A stretch of DNA of 64,000 nt from Zygnema cylindricum (taxonomy: Eukaryota; Streptophyta; Zygnematophyceae; Zygnematales; Zygnemataceae), in NCBI GenBank assembly GCA_037447655.1, contig JBBHKE010003285.1:143012-207011 (forward strand), in the 5' to 3' direction. Positions 33,595 to 45,020 of this stretch are shown here, in pieces. Numbering within the stretch: the first letter of the stretch is position 1; each line of letters starts with the position of its first letter. The notes below the pieces were generated by a model. That model ran no database searches. It saw nothing but the letters and a program-made list of their open reading frames with translations, and was not told the DNA's origin. The translations under genes and the position numbers were made by a program.

Positions 33595-33831
33595 CTCTTA
33601 ATGATTATGTTGACAGGAAACAAATCTCTCTCTCTCTCTCTCTGTGTGTCTTGGATCGATTCCCACACATGGCAGCCTAGTTTAGCAAAAACAATATTAG
33701 TGATCTGCCTGTCTCTTTAGCTGATAGAGGCAGCAATGGCTGCTTGCAGGTCCTCAATGACTACAACAAGTATGAGGGTTGCGTTAAGGTCACAAGAGAG
33801 ACTATAAAATACCTCATTTTGAAGAAAACAA

Positions 33832-36480
33832 AGGACAGTTGTATTAGTAATTCTCAGTATATCTGTATCGTGCTCCATAGAACAACGGACCGATGTATTA
33901 GAAATTCCGTACGGTTGTTTCGTGCTCCATAGCGTGGATGCTTTGCTTCAAGCTCACTGTTACTGTTCACAATATAGTGAAATTGAGGTTGATAAATTGA
34001 CTAAATCTGCACAGCCAAACTTCTATGCCTGCACAGCATCTAGATGCAGGTATTTTTTAAAGCTGCTTTTCTCTATGTAACATGTTATTGATGAAAAAAC
34101 AATAGTTTATTACAATTTTGTTATCTACATATGTGATATTCACCTGTTCTAATCTGAACTAATTGTCACAAAACCAAAATCTTTTTGGCGGGGTTTATCA
34201 TGCCTTTTGCAATTTATGTATAGAAGTGCGAGATTATAGTTTTGTGCTTCTTTGCCTTTCCAGGGCTGATTTGTTGCTTTTTGGCTAATTCATGAATAAC
34301 AAAAATTGACTGTTGCAATGATGTCTTGAGAATGAGCATTTTAATTATTGTGAGGTGGTAGGTTGCTTTGCTCTTACACAACTTGGCCATGGAAGCAATG
34401 TAAATGGCTAAATATATATCACTATGTCTGGTTGTCGTACTTCATTCTAATTTTTTATTCTAATCCTCATTTTAATTTTGCTTGAAATTTTGATTCTGAT
34501 TTCGATTTTAATTTTGGTTTTAATTTTGACAATATTTTTGATATATAATCCTGAAATAATTTTGATTGTGTACAAGTACGTGGCATTGAAACTAAAGCGA
34601 CATATGATTCTTTTACTCAGGAGTTCATCATTACCACTCCTTGTGAATCTGCATAACAGTATTGGATTGGTGGTGGGGCACAAGTAGCTTCTTTAAAAGG
34701 TCTAGACTGTAAGGATCTAGTCTACAATAGTTTTGTCTATAAGGATCTTTGCCTAATGCTAGTCTTTAATGATCTTTTCTTTAATGGTATTGTCGCTAAT
34801 GATCGTGTTTCTGTAAGGATCTTGTCTCTAATGATATTGTCTTAATGATCTTGTAGGTGAGGATCTTGTCTTTAATGTTTTTGTCTTTAGGATCTTGTCT
34901 TATGTGTTTTGTCTTGTTTTTTTCGTCTCATTTTTTTGTCATGTTTTGTCTTATTTTGTCCGATTTGCTTTCTTCCTGCTTTCATCCTTATCTGCAGTTT
35001 GATTTTTAGAAGCATTGAAACACTACCAGATAAAATGCATTTCAGGTGATAAGGACGAATGAACAAGAAGAGGCGGATGAGTTGACAAGGATGTAAAGAT
35101 GATTTTGTTGTTTATGTTTGTGTTTCTGCTAAATTTGTGTGAGGATTTGTCAATGATTTTCAGTTAAGTTGTGAGGCGGGAATGGTAACCGGGTGCAGCG
35201 ACAGATGGACTGCATGGTGGTCGACCATCTGCGACCGCGTCTTCCTTCAGTTGCCACCACCTTGGGAAAGCTAATGGCCCCATTTGAGTATTCCTCCAGC
35301 AGTGTCGTTGCCTCTCCCACCAAGCCGTCAAGAGCAGTTTGTCCTTTTGTACCAGCAGCAAATCGCTCTTCTCTGTTTCCTTCCAAGTAGCGGGCATAGG
35401 GGGGCCGATCACAACTTCAGGTGGTCTCCGAAGTATCTCAAAGGAAACTCATTCTAGCGAACCTCTGGCAGGTATTCCCACTTTTGCATCAAATCAAAGG
35501 CGAGCTGGTTCAACAAAACCGTGATCCAGCTGGCAGAAAAGACAAAATTGTGTTTAACTGTAAAGAGAAAACCGGGTCCAATTGGCAAAAGAGACAAAAC
35601 TTAGACAAGCTGGCTAAAGAAACAAATCGGGGTCCAGTAAAACCGGGATTGAGCCGGAAGAAAAGATAAAACCGCGTCCAGCTGAAAGGACAAAATCGGG
35701 ATCCAGATGGCAGAACAGACAAAATCGGAATCCAGCTGGCAAAAGCGGCCCAGACATGGGAGGCGGTGAGTGGGGGGAGAGGGAGATGGGGAAGGGAAGA
35801 GGGAAAGGGAGGGGGAGAGGGAGATGCAAAACGAGCTGGATAGGAAGAGGGAGGGGGAGGGGCAGAGGGAGATGGAGATGGAGGGGGAAAGGTAGAGGGA
35901 GAGTGATACACTGCCTTTAATAGTATTTAAAGGGAGAAATGATTGGAGTGGTAGAGTTGGGGTTTTCCCAATGGCCGGTCCACTCTCCCATCCCTTCGGG
36001 CAGACAAGTTTTCGGTGGAAACTCCTCCCTGCCTGAAGCCAGACTGGCAACAAGGAGAAAACCAGTACTGAAAGATGAAAGGTGTGAGAGAAAAAAAAGG
36101 AATTGTATGTTCTTTCACCTCCATCTCCACCTTTCCCTCTCCACCTCTCCCTCCCCACCTCTCCCTCTCCACACCTCTCTCCACATCTCTACCACTCCAG
36201 CTTTCCCTCTCCATCTCTCTCCCTCTTCTTTTTTCTTTGTTCTTCATTCCTATTTTTTTCTCACTCTTTTTTTGTTTTTTTCTTTCATTCTTGTTGTCAT
36301 TTTCTACATCATTTTATAAGAAAGCAGGGAATTCTTTTGTTCTGGACGACTAAATGGAGGCAAAGTGGAAAACAAAGAGGCAAAAAAAAAAGCTTTAGAG
36401 GAAAACAGATCTCGTCAACCGGAAATAGAGTTGCCCACAATAGAACAAAATAAAGAAAAAAAATGAATAAGAAAAAAACA
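33832..36480. repeat. Copy 2 of the ~2.4-2.6 kb direct duplication
   Basis: Counterpart of 31149-33560. It additionally has an expanded array of GGGATCCAGCTGGCA-like words (about 35515-35750) and longer CT-rich and GA-rich blocks (about 35755-35900 and 36110-36260). It is preceded at 33690-33790 by a fragment resembling the start of the copia LTR family (GACTACAACAAGT block). Confidence 0.85.
35150..35386 (-). CDS. Conserved hypothetical ORF (copy 2)
   Basis: A minus-strand frame of 78 codons opens at ATG 35386, with KGQTALDGLVGEATTLLEEY, NGAISFPKVVA and a Cys/Arg-rich end. It is paralogous to 32406-32650 with mostly in-frame substitutions, which mildly supports coding over chance. No family can be named. 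Confidence 0.3.
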   Translation of the reverse strand: MEGNREERFAAGTKGQTALDGLVGEATTLLEEYSNGAISFPKVVATEGRRGRRWSTTMQSICRCTRLPFPPHNLTENH

Positions 36481-36572
36481 AAAAGAAAAAAGAAAAAAGA
36501 AAAGAGAGGTGATACCGCCGGTTTCAAAAGAGTGAGGACACTCGGCTTCACCGGAGAGGCAATCGCAGCGGC

Positions 36573-37518
36573 AGTTGATATTTGAGTATTTTCTAGGTCT
36601 GTATTAGGATAAAAAAAGAGCTGAGGCGGTCTGCCTCTAACTCCCCTCACCAAGCCCCCACACTTGTTGTAGTCACTGAAGGCTGGAAAGGAACTAGAGC
36701 CATGGCTACCTAAACTCTCTAAAGAAGACAAGGGGTGGATTAGGTTGATTTACCAAAAGTACTTGATGGACCCAGGAATTGATCTTGGTACCTGCCGTCC
36801 GTTAAGTCAACGTAACCGTTAGCTTTAACCATTAAGTCTAGAACTAGTGTTGTTTCTTTAGTGTTCGATAAATATATAAATAGTTACATGTAGATTAATT
36901 CGTTTAACGAAAAATAGATACTTAGTACATATATACATTTTAATTTAGTACGGAGTACGATACGGGGAAAGAACGGATACCGCCCATTTGTTTCGCTATC
37001 GAAACAAATACCGCGCACCAATTTTTGACGGCTAAAATTGAATGCTGGTTTAAATCGGACGGCCGCGATAAATGCTGGGATCGCGGAACACGTTTTTTGG
37101 CGTTTGCGGACGTCACCACTCTGAATGACACGTGGCGACATTGTAAAGGTTGCGGAATCTCCGGAAAGGAACATAACAAATCCGGATGTGACAAATGTCA
37201 CATTATAACATCATCGTACTATGTCCGTACATAAAGTACTCCGGCACTTGTACTTTTTGTAGGGTACCGTTTTTCAGACGTGGCATGACCTGGCGCCACG
37301 TGGAGGGATAAGATTTGGAAGCATGAATTCACGGGATTATAAGAGAGAATTCGGATAGGACATGTGTTAAGATTTTAGCCATGTCGTACGCAGGCCGTAC
37401 AAAAGGTACACCAGGACCTGTACCTCTATGTACTCTACAGTAATTTGATTGGTCCGTACATCAAAACTAGAGGGTTTAGAGAGGGGTTTAGGACTTAGAA
37501 TATTTCTGGTAGGTAGTT
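36573..37518 (+). repeat. Partial copia-family LTR (LTR Z), cut by the next LTR
   Basis: It starts with GTTGATATTTGAGTATTTTC and follows the LTR at 43627-45019 closely (same AAAAAGAGCTGAGGCGGTC block). It stops at GTAGGTAGTTGC, where a new LTR begins with TGTTGATATTTGAG. The sister LTR continues there with CTCTCCAAGAGAG, so the last ~400 bp are missing here. Confidence 0.8.
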
Positions 37519-38691
37519 GCTGTTGATATTTGAGTATTTTCTAGGTCTGTATTATAATAGGAAAAATTTAGAGGCGGTCTACCTCTAACTCCCTTCACCA
37601 AGCCCCCACACTTGTTGTAGTCACTCAAGGCTGGATAGGGTGATAGAGCCATGGCTGCCTAAAGCTTTGTAGCAGACACGTAGCACAAAATATATGGGTT
37701 TACTAAAACTATTGACGGACCCATGAATTGATCGTGGTACCTGTCGTCCGTCAACATAGCCGTTAGCTTTGTCCGTTTAATCTAGGACTAGTGCTAGGAT
37801 GTATGCGGATTGATAACTATATAAATCTGTACGCGTAGACGAATTCATTTAACGGCGCGAATAGATTCTTAGCACATAGATAGAGTTTAGATTAGTACAA
37901 TTTAAGGTACTTCACGAAACTAATATCGCGCATTTGTTTCGTCGGCAAAACAAATACCACGTACATATTTTCGACGGGGAGAATTAAATGCTGGATTTAA
38001 TCGACGGCCATGGTACGACCGAGATTCCGGAATGGCCGCCTTGGCGTTTTTTGACGCCGCCACTCTGGATGACACGTGGAAATGCGCCGGAGGATTGCGG
38101 AATCTCCGGAGCGCAAGATAACAAGTTTGGATGTGACATTTGTCACCTGTATGGTCCTGTCGTACAATTTTCGTACAGAAAGTACTCCGGCGCTTGTACT
38201 TTTATTTACGGTATAGTCCTGTGATTGGCGCCGTACTTCAGTAGAACGGATTTAGAGAGGGACTAGAACTTGAAATATTTCTGGTAGGTAGATGCCTCTC
38301 CCAGAGAGCACCTTGTATAAATGGCAAACTTTGGCCAGCCATAACTATCAACTCAGTTGACCAAATTAAGTGATTCTTGTTGCTGCGGACTCATGGGAGT
38401 CAAGGCTACACATAGGTGTAGTCGGTCAGAGTTTTTTCCTTCCGGGGTGGCTGAATTTATAAGGGAAAGTCAAAGTGGGGAATGTTAACCTAAACTCATA
38501 TTCTAACTTTGTATTCTGTAATGAAATTGAGCACATAGAAAGTCATATTTCACAAGGGTGAAGCTGTAATGGGGTTTTGATTGTCAAGGGGTCAATCATT
38601 TGGGATTATATTAACTTTGAGTCGGCACTATCTAGATTAGCTTCCTTTGGACCAGCAAATTGTGTGTAGCAATGGAGCCTATAGAATTTCA
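37519..38691 (+). repeat. Copia-family LTR A (1173 bp)
   Basis: It begins TGTTGATATTTGAG and ends ATAGAATTTCA, with TATAAAT at 38316-38322 as a likely promoter core. It is most similar to LTR B (40564-41735), sharing ATAATAGGAAAAAT and GCAGACA. The gag ATG at 38672 lies inside the LTR, 20 nt before its end. Confidence 0.85.
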
Positions 38692-40545
38692 GGTTATGGG
38701 CCCACCATCTAGGGTGCCTATGTTCGATAGAACAAACTTCACTTATTGGGAGTTTACGATGAAGGGATTGCTTTTCGAAAAGCAATTCTGGGGAATTGTT
38801 TCGGGACAAGTGAGGTGTTCGCCACCGGGGTTTGGAGGAGATCACTATGGAGAATCATCTGGGGCAGCCCAAAACACTAACCGGAGTTTAGATGCAACAG
38901 AAGGTGAAGGGAAGATCATTACCGTGGAAAGGGAAATAGGGGAGAAGGATAAAGGGACACCTATGGTGAGGTGAGCTAGGCTCTTAGCTACGGTTCCACT
39001 TGTGAGGGTTATAACTGAACCAAAATCTAAAGAAAATGATAGAAAAATTTGGGAATATAAAAACACTATAGCAAAACATCTCATACTTAGATATGTGTCT
39101 AAGTCTATAGCTATCACTCTTTTAAATCTAACCAAGTCATCGGAAATTTGGGACACACTAATTGAGATTTATAAGAGTGAGACTATACAGAGGCAGTAGT
39201 TAGTAAAACAAGAAATAGAGGCCTATGTTTATAAAGGCGGTAGCATGATAGAGTTTTGCAATGATAATGCTACATTATATGTTGAGCTTGCTAGTGCGGG
39301 ATATGTAGAATTTGAGGAGAGAAAGATTAATACACTACTTATGAAGCTCCCAGATGAGTACGAAGACATTATTTACCGTATGCAGGGAATGGATTTCTCC
39401 TCATGGACTTGTAGCATTACAATAGGGATAATTCTTGAGAGGGAAAGCACTTTGGAGCTTCGCAGGGGAAGTGACACGTTAACTGCATATACAGCTGGTG
39501 GTGACTGGCGGAAGCGTGATGAGAGGAAGAAAGACAAAAGTAAACCTTATCGGAACTTCGGTGGAAAGAGAGGGAGAGGAAAAGAAAGGGGGGTTTTGAA
39601 ACAACGGGTTTGTTTCGCTTGTAGGAAACCTGGTCACTATATAGAGGAGTGTCCTCGTTTGGAAGAACTTAGAAGTATTAGTGTGAATGAGGAGGAAGAA
39701 GGGGAAGAGGAGAAAGAGGATGAAGAAATTTTGGAGCTTCTTCACATCGGTAGAATGGAGAAGAGAGAAAAGTACACAGAAATTCCACGAAACAAAAGTG
39801 TGCTTTTGGAGGTATTAGAGAAGTAAAAGGAAGGGAGGTACTTGAGGGAGTTAGACATGATGTGGATGCCAAAGAGTGTAGAAAGTATGACGTAGAAATG
39901 AGTAAGTTGGATCTAGGATCAATTATTAAAAAAGGGAAAAATAAAAATAATGAGGAGGATTTTATAGATATTTTGGAAAAAGAAAAATGGTCGGAAAAGG
40001 AGACTTTTACGGATTCCGAGGAAAGGGGAGAAGTAAAACTAGAGGGGACTTTAAAGGATAGGGGTGAAGAGAAATATTTTATGAAAGGTTTAGGGGAGGA
40101 GAAATATTTATTAGGAATAAAGTCAGAAAGTGATAGTGGAAAGAAACCCATAGGAGAGAGTGAGGAAAGTTCATGTTTTGGGGGTAATGGATTTGACATC
40201 ACTAAAGGGAATGATGACATTTACGAAGGTGTGCGTGTAAAAGGGTTAGCACCTGGGCATGTGTTGCAGATTGGAGATGGGGCTGGCTGTTTGAATTGCA
40301 AGAGGGAAATCGGATTTAGTGTGGATGGAAAAGAGATGAGATGGATAAAATATTTGCTCAGATTTATGAAAAGTGGGATGCTAAATAAAATGTGTGATGC
40401 AATTATTTCGGTTCATCTAATGCACTGTTTCAAGTACGAGAGTATTTTCTTAAAGTTTTATGAAAAGAAAAGGAAAAGAAATAAAAAGAGAAAGAGTGAA
40501 AGAGAGTGTGTGTTTATTTATGTGAGGGAGTCGAAAGGAAAATAG
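38672..40545 (+). pseudogene. gag-derived ORF of a non-autonomous copia unit (copy 1, broken)
   Basis: Gag-family start MEPIEFQVMGPPSRV, UBN2-type core, zinc knuckle CFACRKPGHYIEEC (about 39616-39657), then an acidic region and a C-terminal part with GLGEEKYLLGI and QIGDGAGC, like copy 2. It is broken by stops at about 38972 and 39197 and by a frameshift between about 39790 and 39862. It is followed by AATAAGGGGAG, a polypurine tract that abuts LTR B. No complete protease, integrase or RT is present. Confidence 0.8.
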
Positions 40546-40563
40546 ACTAAAAAATAAGGGGAG

Positions 40564-41735
40564 TGTTGATATTTGAGTATTTTCTAGGTCTGTATTATAA
40601 TAGGAAAAATGTAGAGGCGGTCTACCTCTAACTCCCTTCACCAAGCCCCCACACTTGTTGTAGTCACTCAAGGCTAGATAGGGTGATAGAGCCATGGCTG
40701 CCTAAAGCTTTGTAGCAGACAGGTAGCAGAAAATAGATGGGTTTACTAAAACTATTGACGCACCCAGGAATTGATCCTTGTATCTGTCGTCCGTCAACAT
40801 AGCCGTTAGCTTTGTCCGTTTAATCTAGGACTAGTGCTAGGATGTATGCGGTTTGACAACTATATAAATTTGTACGCGTAGACGAATTCATTTAACGGCG
40901 CGAATAGATTCTTAGCACATAGATACAGTTTAGAGTAGTACGATTTATGGTACTTCACGAAACTAATACCGCGCATTTGTTTCGTCGGCGAAACAAATAC
41001 CGCGCACATATTTTCGACGAGGAGAATTAAATGCTGGATTTAATCGACGGCCATGGTACGAGCCGAGATTCCGGAATGGCCGCCTTGGCGTTTTGTGACA
41101 CCGCCACTCCGGATGACACGTGGAAATGCGCTGGAGGATTACGGAATCTCCGGAGCGCAAGATAACAAGTTTGGATGTGACATTTGTCACCTGTATGGTC
41201 ATGTCGTACAATTTCCCTACATAAAGTACTCCGGCGCCTGTACTTTTATGTACGGTACAGTCCTGTGATTGGCGCCGTACTTTAGTAGAACGGGTTTAGA
41301 GAGGGACTAGAACTTAGAATATTTCTGGTAGGCAGATGCCTCTCCCAGAGAGCACCTTGTATAAATGGCAAACTTTGGCCATCTATAACTATCAACTCAG
41401 TTGACCAAATTAAGTGATTCTTGTTGCTGCGGACTAAAGGGAGTCCATCCTAAACATCGATGTAGTCGGTCAAAGTTTTTGCCTGCCTGGGTTGCTGCAT
41501 TTCTAAGGAAAAGTCAAAGTGGGGAATATTATCTTAAACTCATATTCTAATTTTCCATTCTGTAGTGAAACTGAGCACACAGAAAGTCTTATTTCACAAG
41601 GGTGAAGCTGTAATGGGGTTCTCATGGTCAAGGGGTCAATCATTTGGGTTTATATTAACTTTGAGTCGGCACTATCTAGATTAGCTTCATTTGGACCTGC
41701 GAATTCTGTGTGGCAATGGAGCCAATAGAATTTCA
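40564..41735 (+). repeat. Copia-family LTR B (1172 bp)
   Basis: It begins TGTTGATATTTGAG and ends ATAGAATTTCA, with TATAAAT at 41360-41366. It serves as 3' LTR of copy 1 and, as laid out, as 5' LTR of copy 2. It contains a conserved hairpin, TACATAAAGTAC paired with GTACTTTTATGTA, at 41218-41252. Confidence 0.85.
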
Positions 41736-43608
41736 GGTTATGGGCCCACCATCTAGGGTGTCTATGTTCGATGGAACAGACTTCACTTATTGGGAGTTCA
41801 CGATGGAGGGATTGCTTTTCGAAAAGCACTCGTAGGGAGTTGTTTCAGGACAAGTGAGGTGTCCGCCACTGGGCTTTGGAGGAGCTCACTATGGAGAATC
41901 ATCTGGGGCTGCCCAGAATATCAATCGGAGTTCAGATGCAACGGAAGGTGAAGGGAAAAACCTTGCCGTGGATGGGGAAATATGGGAGAAGGAAAAAGGG
42001 ACACCTATGGTAAGGGGAGCTAGGCTCTTGGCTACGGTTCCACTTGTGGGGGTTATAACTGAACCAAAAACTGAAGAAAATGATAGGAAAATTTGGGAAT
42101 ATAAAAACACAATAGCAAAACATCTCATACTTAGATATGTGTCTAAGTCCATAGCTATCACTCTTTTAATTCTAACCAAGTCTTCGGAAATCTGGGAAAC
42201 ACTAATTCAGATTTATAAGAGTGAGACTATACAGAGGCAGCAGTTAGTAAAACAAGAAATAGAGGCCTATGTTTATAAAGGCGGTAGCATGATAGAGTTT
42301 TGCAATGATATTGATGCATTATATGTTGAGCTTGCTAGTGCGGGATATGTAGAATCTGAGGAGAGAAATATTAATACACTAATCATGAAACTCCCATATG
42401 AGTACAAAGACATCATTTACCGTATGCAGGGAGTGGATGGATCCTTATGGACTTGGAGCATTACCATGGGGATAATTCTTGTGAGGGAAAGCAATTTGGA
42501 GCTTCGTAGGGGAAGTAAGAGGGTGAATGCATTTACAGCTGGTGGTGACTGGCGGAAGCATGATGAGAAGAACGGCGGTGACGAGGGGAAGCGTGATGAG
42601 AGGAAGAAAGTCAAATGTAAACCTTATCGAAACTTTGGTGAAAAGAGAGGGAGAGGAAAAGAAAAGGAAGCTTTGAAAAAAAGGGTTTGCTTTTTTTGTA
42701 GAAAACCGGGTCACTATATGGAGGAGTGTCCTTTTTTGGAAGAACTTAGAAGTTGGAGTGTGAATGAAGAGGAAGAAGGGGAAGAGGAGAAAGAGGATGA
42801 AGAAATCTTGGAGCTTCTTCACATAGGTGGAATGGAGAAGAGAGAAAAGTACACAGAAATTCCACGAAGGCAACAGTGTGCTTTTGGAGGTATAAGGGAA
42901 ATAAAAAGAGAGGAGGTACTTGAGGATGTCGAGGAGTGTAAAGTGTATGGCTTAGAAATGAGAAAGTCAGATCTAGGATTCATAAGTGAAAACGGGAAAG
43001 ATAAAATTAATGAGGATAATTATATAGGTTTTTTGGAATTAGAAAACTGGTCGGAAAGGGAGACCTCAACGGATTCCGAGGAAAGGGGAGAAGTGAAACT
43101 AGAAGGGGTTTCTAAAGATAAGGGAGAAGAGGAATATTTAATGAAAGGTTTAGGGGAGGAGAAATACTTATTGGGAATAAATTTAGAAAGAGAGAGTGGG
43201 AAAAAATCCATAAGAGAAAGTGAGGAAAGTTCAATTTTTGCGGGTAATGGGTTGGACATCGCTAAAGGGAGTGATGGTATTTATAAAGGTGTGCTTCTAA
43301 AAGGGTTAGCATCTGGGTGTATGTTGCAGATTGGAGATGGGGCTGGCTGTTTGGATTGCAAGAGGGAAACCGGTTTGTGTGTGGATGAAAAAGTGATGAG
43401 GTGGATAAAATCTTTGCTTGGATTTATAAAAAGTGGGATGTTAAGTAAAATATGTGATGCAATTATTATTTCAGTTCATCTAATGCACTGTGTTAAATAC
43501 GAGAGTATTTTCTTAAGTTTTATGAAAGGAAAAGGAAAAAGGAAAAAGAAAAAGAAAAAAAGCAGGGGGTGTTTGTTTACTTGTTTGTGGAAGTTGAAAG
43601 GAACATAG
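41716..43608 (+). CDS. Gag fused to remnants of RT and RNase H, non-autonomous copia unit (copy 2)
   Basis: One frame of 631 codons, closed only by a TAG at 41833-41835 where the sister copy has TGG. The order is: Gag start overlapping the LTR end; UBN2-type Gag core (about 42060-42500); basic stretch; zinc knuckle CFFCRKPGHYMEEC (about 42685-42730); acidic EEEEGEEEKEDEE run; a TEIPRRQQCAFGG piece matching the protease-proximal linker of the full element. The last ~150 residues contain GLGEEKYLLGINLERESGKK, matching GEAKYILGIQVERDRKRK at the end of RT in the 57-62 kb element. GDGAGC ... WIKSLLG ... KSGMLSKICD follows, matching its RNase H GDGACC ... WVKSLLG ... KSGVQNFFCD. Catalytic RT residues and most RNase H acidic residues are absent. 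The Gag would form particles; the fused tail has no predictable activity. Confidence 0.8.
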
Positions 43609-43626
43609 ACTAGAAAATAAGGGGAG

Positions 43627-45019
43627 TGTTGATATTTAAGTATTTTCTAGGTCTGTATTAAGATAGAAAAAGAGCTGAGGCGGTCTGCCTCTAACTCCCC
43701 ACACCAAGCCCCCACACTTGTTGTAGTCACTGAAGGCTGGAAAGGGAGCTAGAGCCATGGCTACCTAAACTCTCTAGAGAAGACAAGGGGTGGATTAGGT
43801 TGATTTACCAAAAGTACTTGATGGACCCAGGAATTGATCCTGGTACCTGCCGTCCGTCAAGTCAACGTAACCGTTAGCTTTAACCATTAAGTCTGGAACT
43901 AGTGTTGTTTCTTTAGTGTTCGATAAATATATAAATAGTTACATGTAGATTAATTCGTTTAACGGGAAATAGATACTTAGTACATATATAGAGTTTAATT
44001 TAGTACGGAGTATGTTGCGTCTGTGTACGCATATGGAGGATGCATTTCATATGATTGTTCGTCGACCTATTTTTGCTTAGCTTCTTGCATGATAGTTTGG
44101 GTCGCTTCTGCGGTCTATTTTAGACCAAAGAACAACAATTTTTGACGGCTAAAATTGAATGCCAGTTTAAATCGGACGGCCGCGATAAATGTTGGGATCG
44201 CGGAACAGGTTTTTTGGCGTTTGCGGACGTCACCACTCTAAATGACACGTGGCGACATTGTAAAGGTTGCGGAATCTCCGGAAAGGAACATAACAAATCC
44301 GGATGTGACAAATATCACATTATAACATCATCGTACTATGTCCGTACAGAAAGTACTCTGGCACCTGTACTTTCTGTATGGTACCGTTTTTCTGATGTGG
44401 CATGACCTAGCGCCACGTGGAGGGATAAGATTTGGAAGCACGAATTCAGGGGATTATAAGAGAGAATTCGGATAGAACATGTGTTAAGTTTAGCTATATC
44501 GTACGCTGGCCGTACAAAAGGTACAACGACACCTGTACCTCTATGTACTCTATAGTAATTTGATTGGTCCGTACCTCATAACTAGAGGGTTTAGAGAGGG
44601 GTTTAGGACTTAGAATATTTCTGGTAGGTAGCTGCCTCTCCAAGAGAGCACCTTGTATAAATGGCAAAGTTTGGCCAGCCATAAATATCAATTCAGTAGA
44701 CTAAATTCAGTGATTCTTGTTGCTGCGGATTGAAGGGAAGTCCATGCTACACAAGAGTGTAGTCGTTCAGAGTTTTTGCTTGCCACGGTGGCTGCATTTC
44801 TAAGGGAAGGTAAAAATGGGAAATGTTATCCTAAACTCATATTCTAACTTTGCATTCTGTAGTGAAACTGAGCACACAGAAGGTCTTATTTCACAAGGGT
44901 GAAGCTTTAATGGGGTTCTGATTGTCAAGGGGTCAATCATTTGGGTTTATATTAACTTGGAGTCGGCACTATCTAGATTAGCTTCCTTTGGACCTGCGAA
45001 TTTTGTGTGGTGAATTTCA
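43627..45019 (+). repeat. Copia-family LTR C (1393 bp)
   Basis: It begins TGTTGATATTTAAG after the polypurine tract AAATAAGGGGAG and ends GAATTTCA. TATAAAT is at 44656-44662. About 44010-44132 holds foreign sequence replacing a short block present in LTR Z. It pairs best with LTR Z in its first ~900 bp. One base after its end, the gypsy LTR starts. Confidence 0.85.
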
Positions 45020-45020
45020 G

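Noticed and set aside
33193-33668. Overlapping Ser/Leu/Phe- or Lys/Glu-rich frames around the gap
   Set aside because: Low-complexity CT/GA repeats produce such frames on both strands; one spans the N gap.
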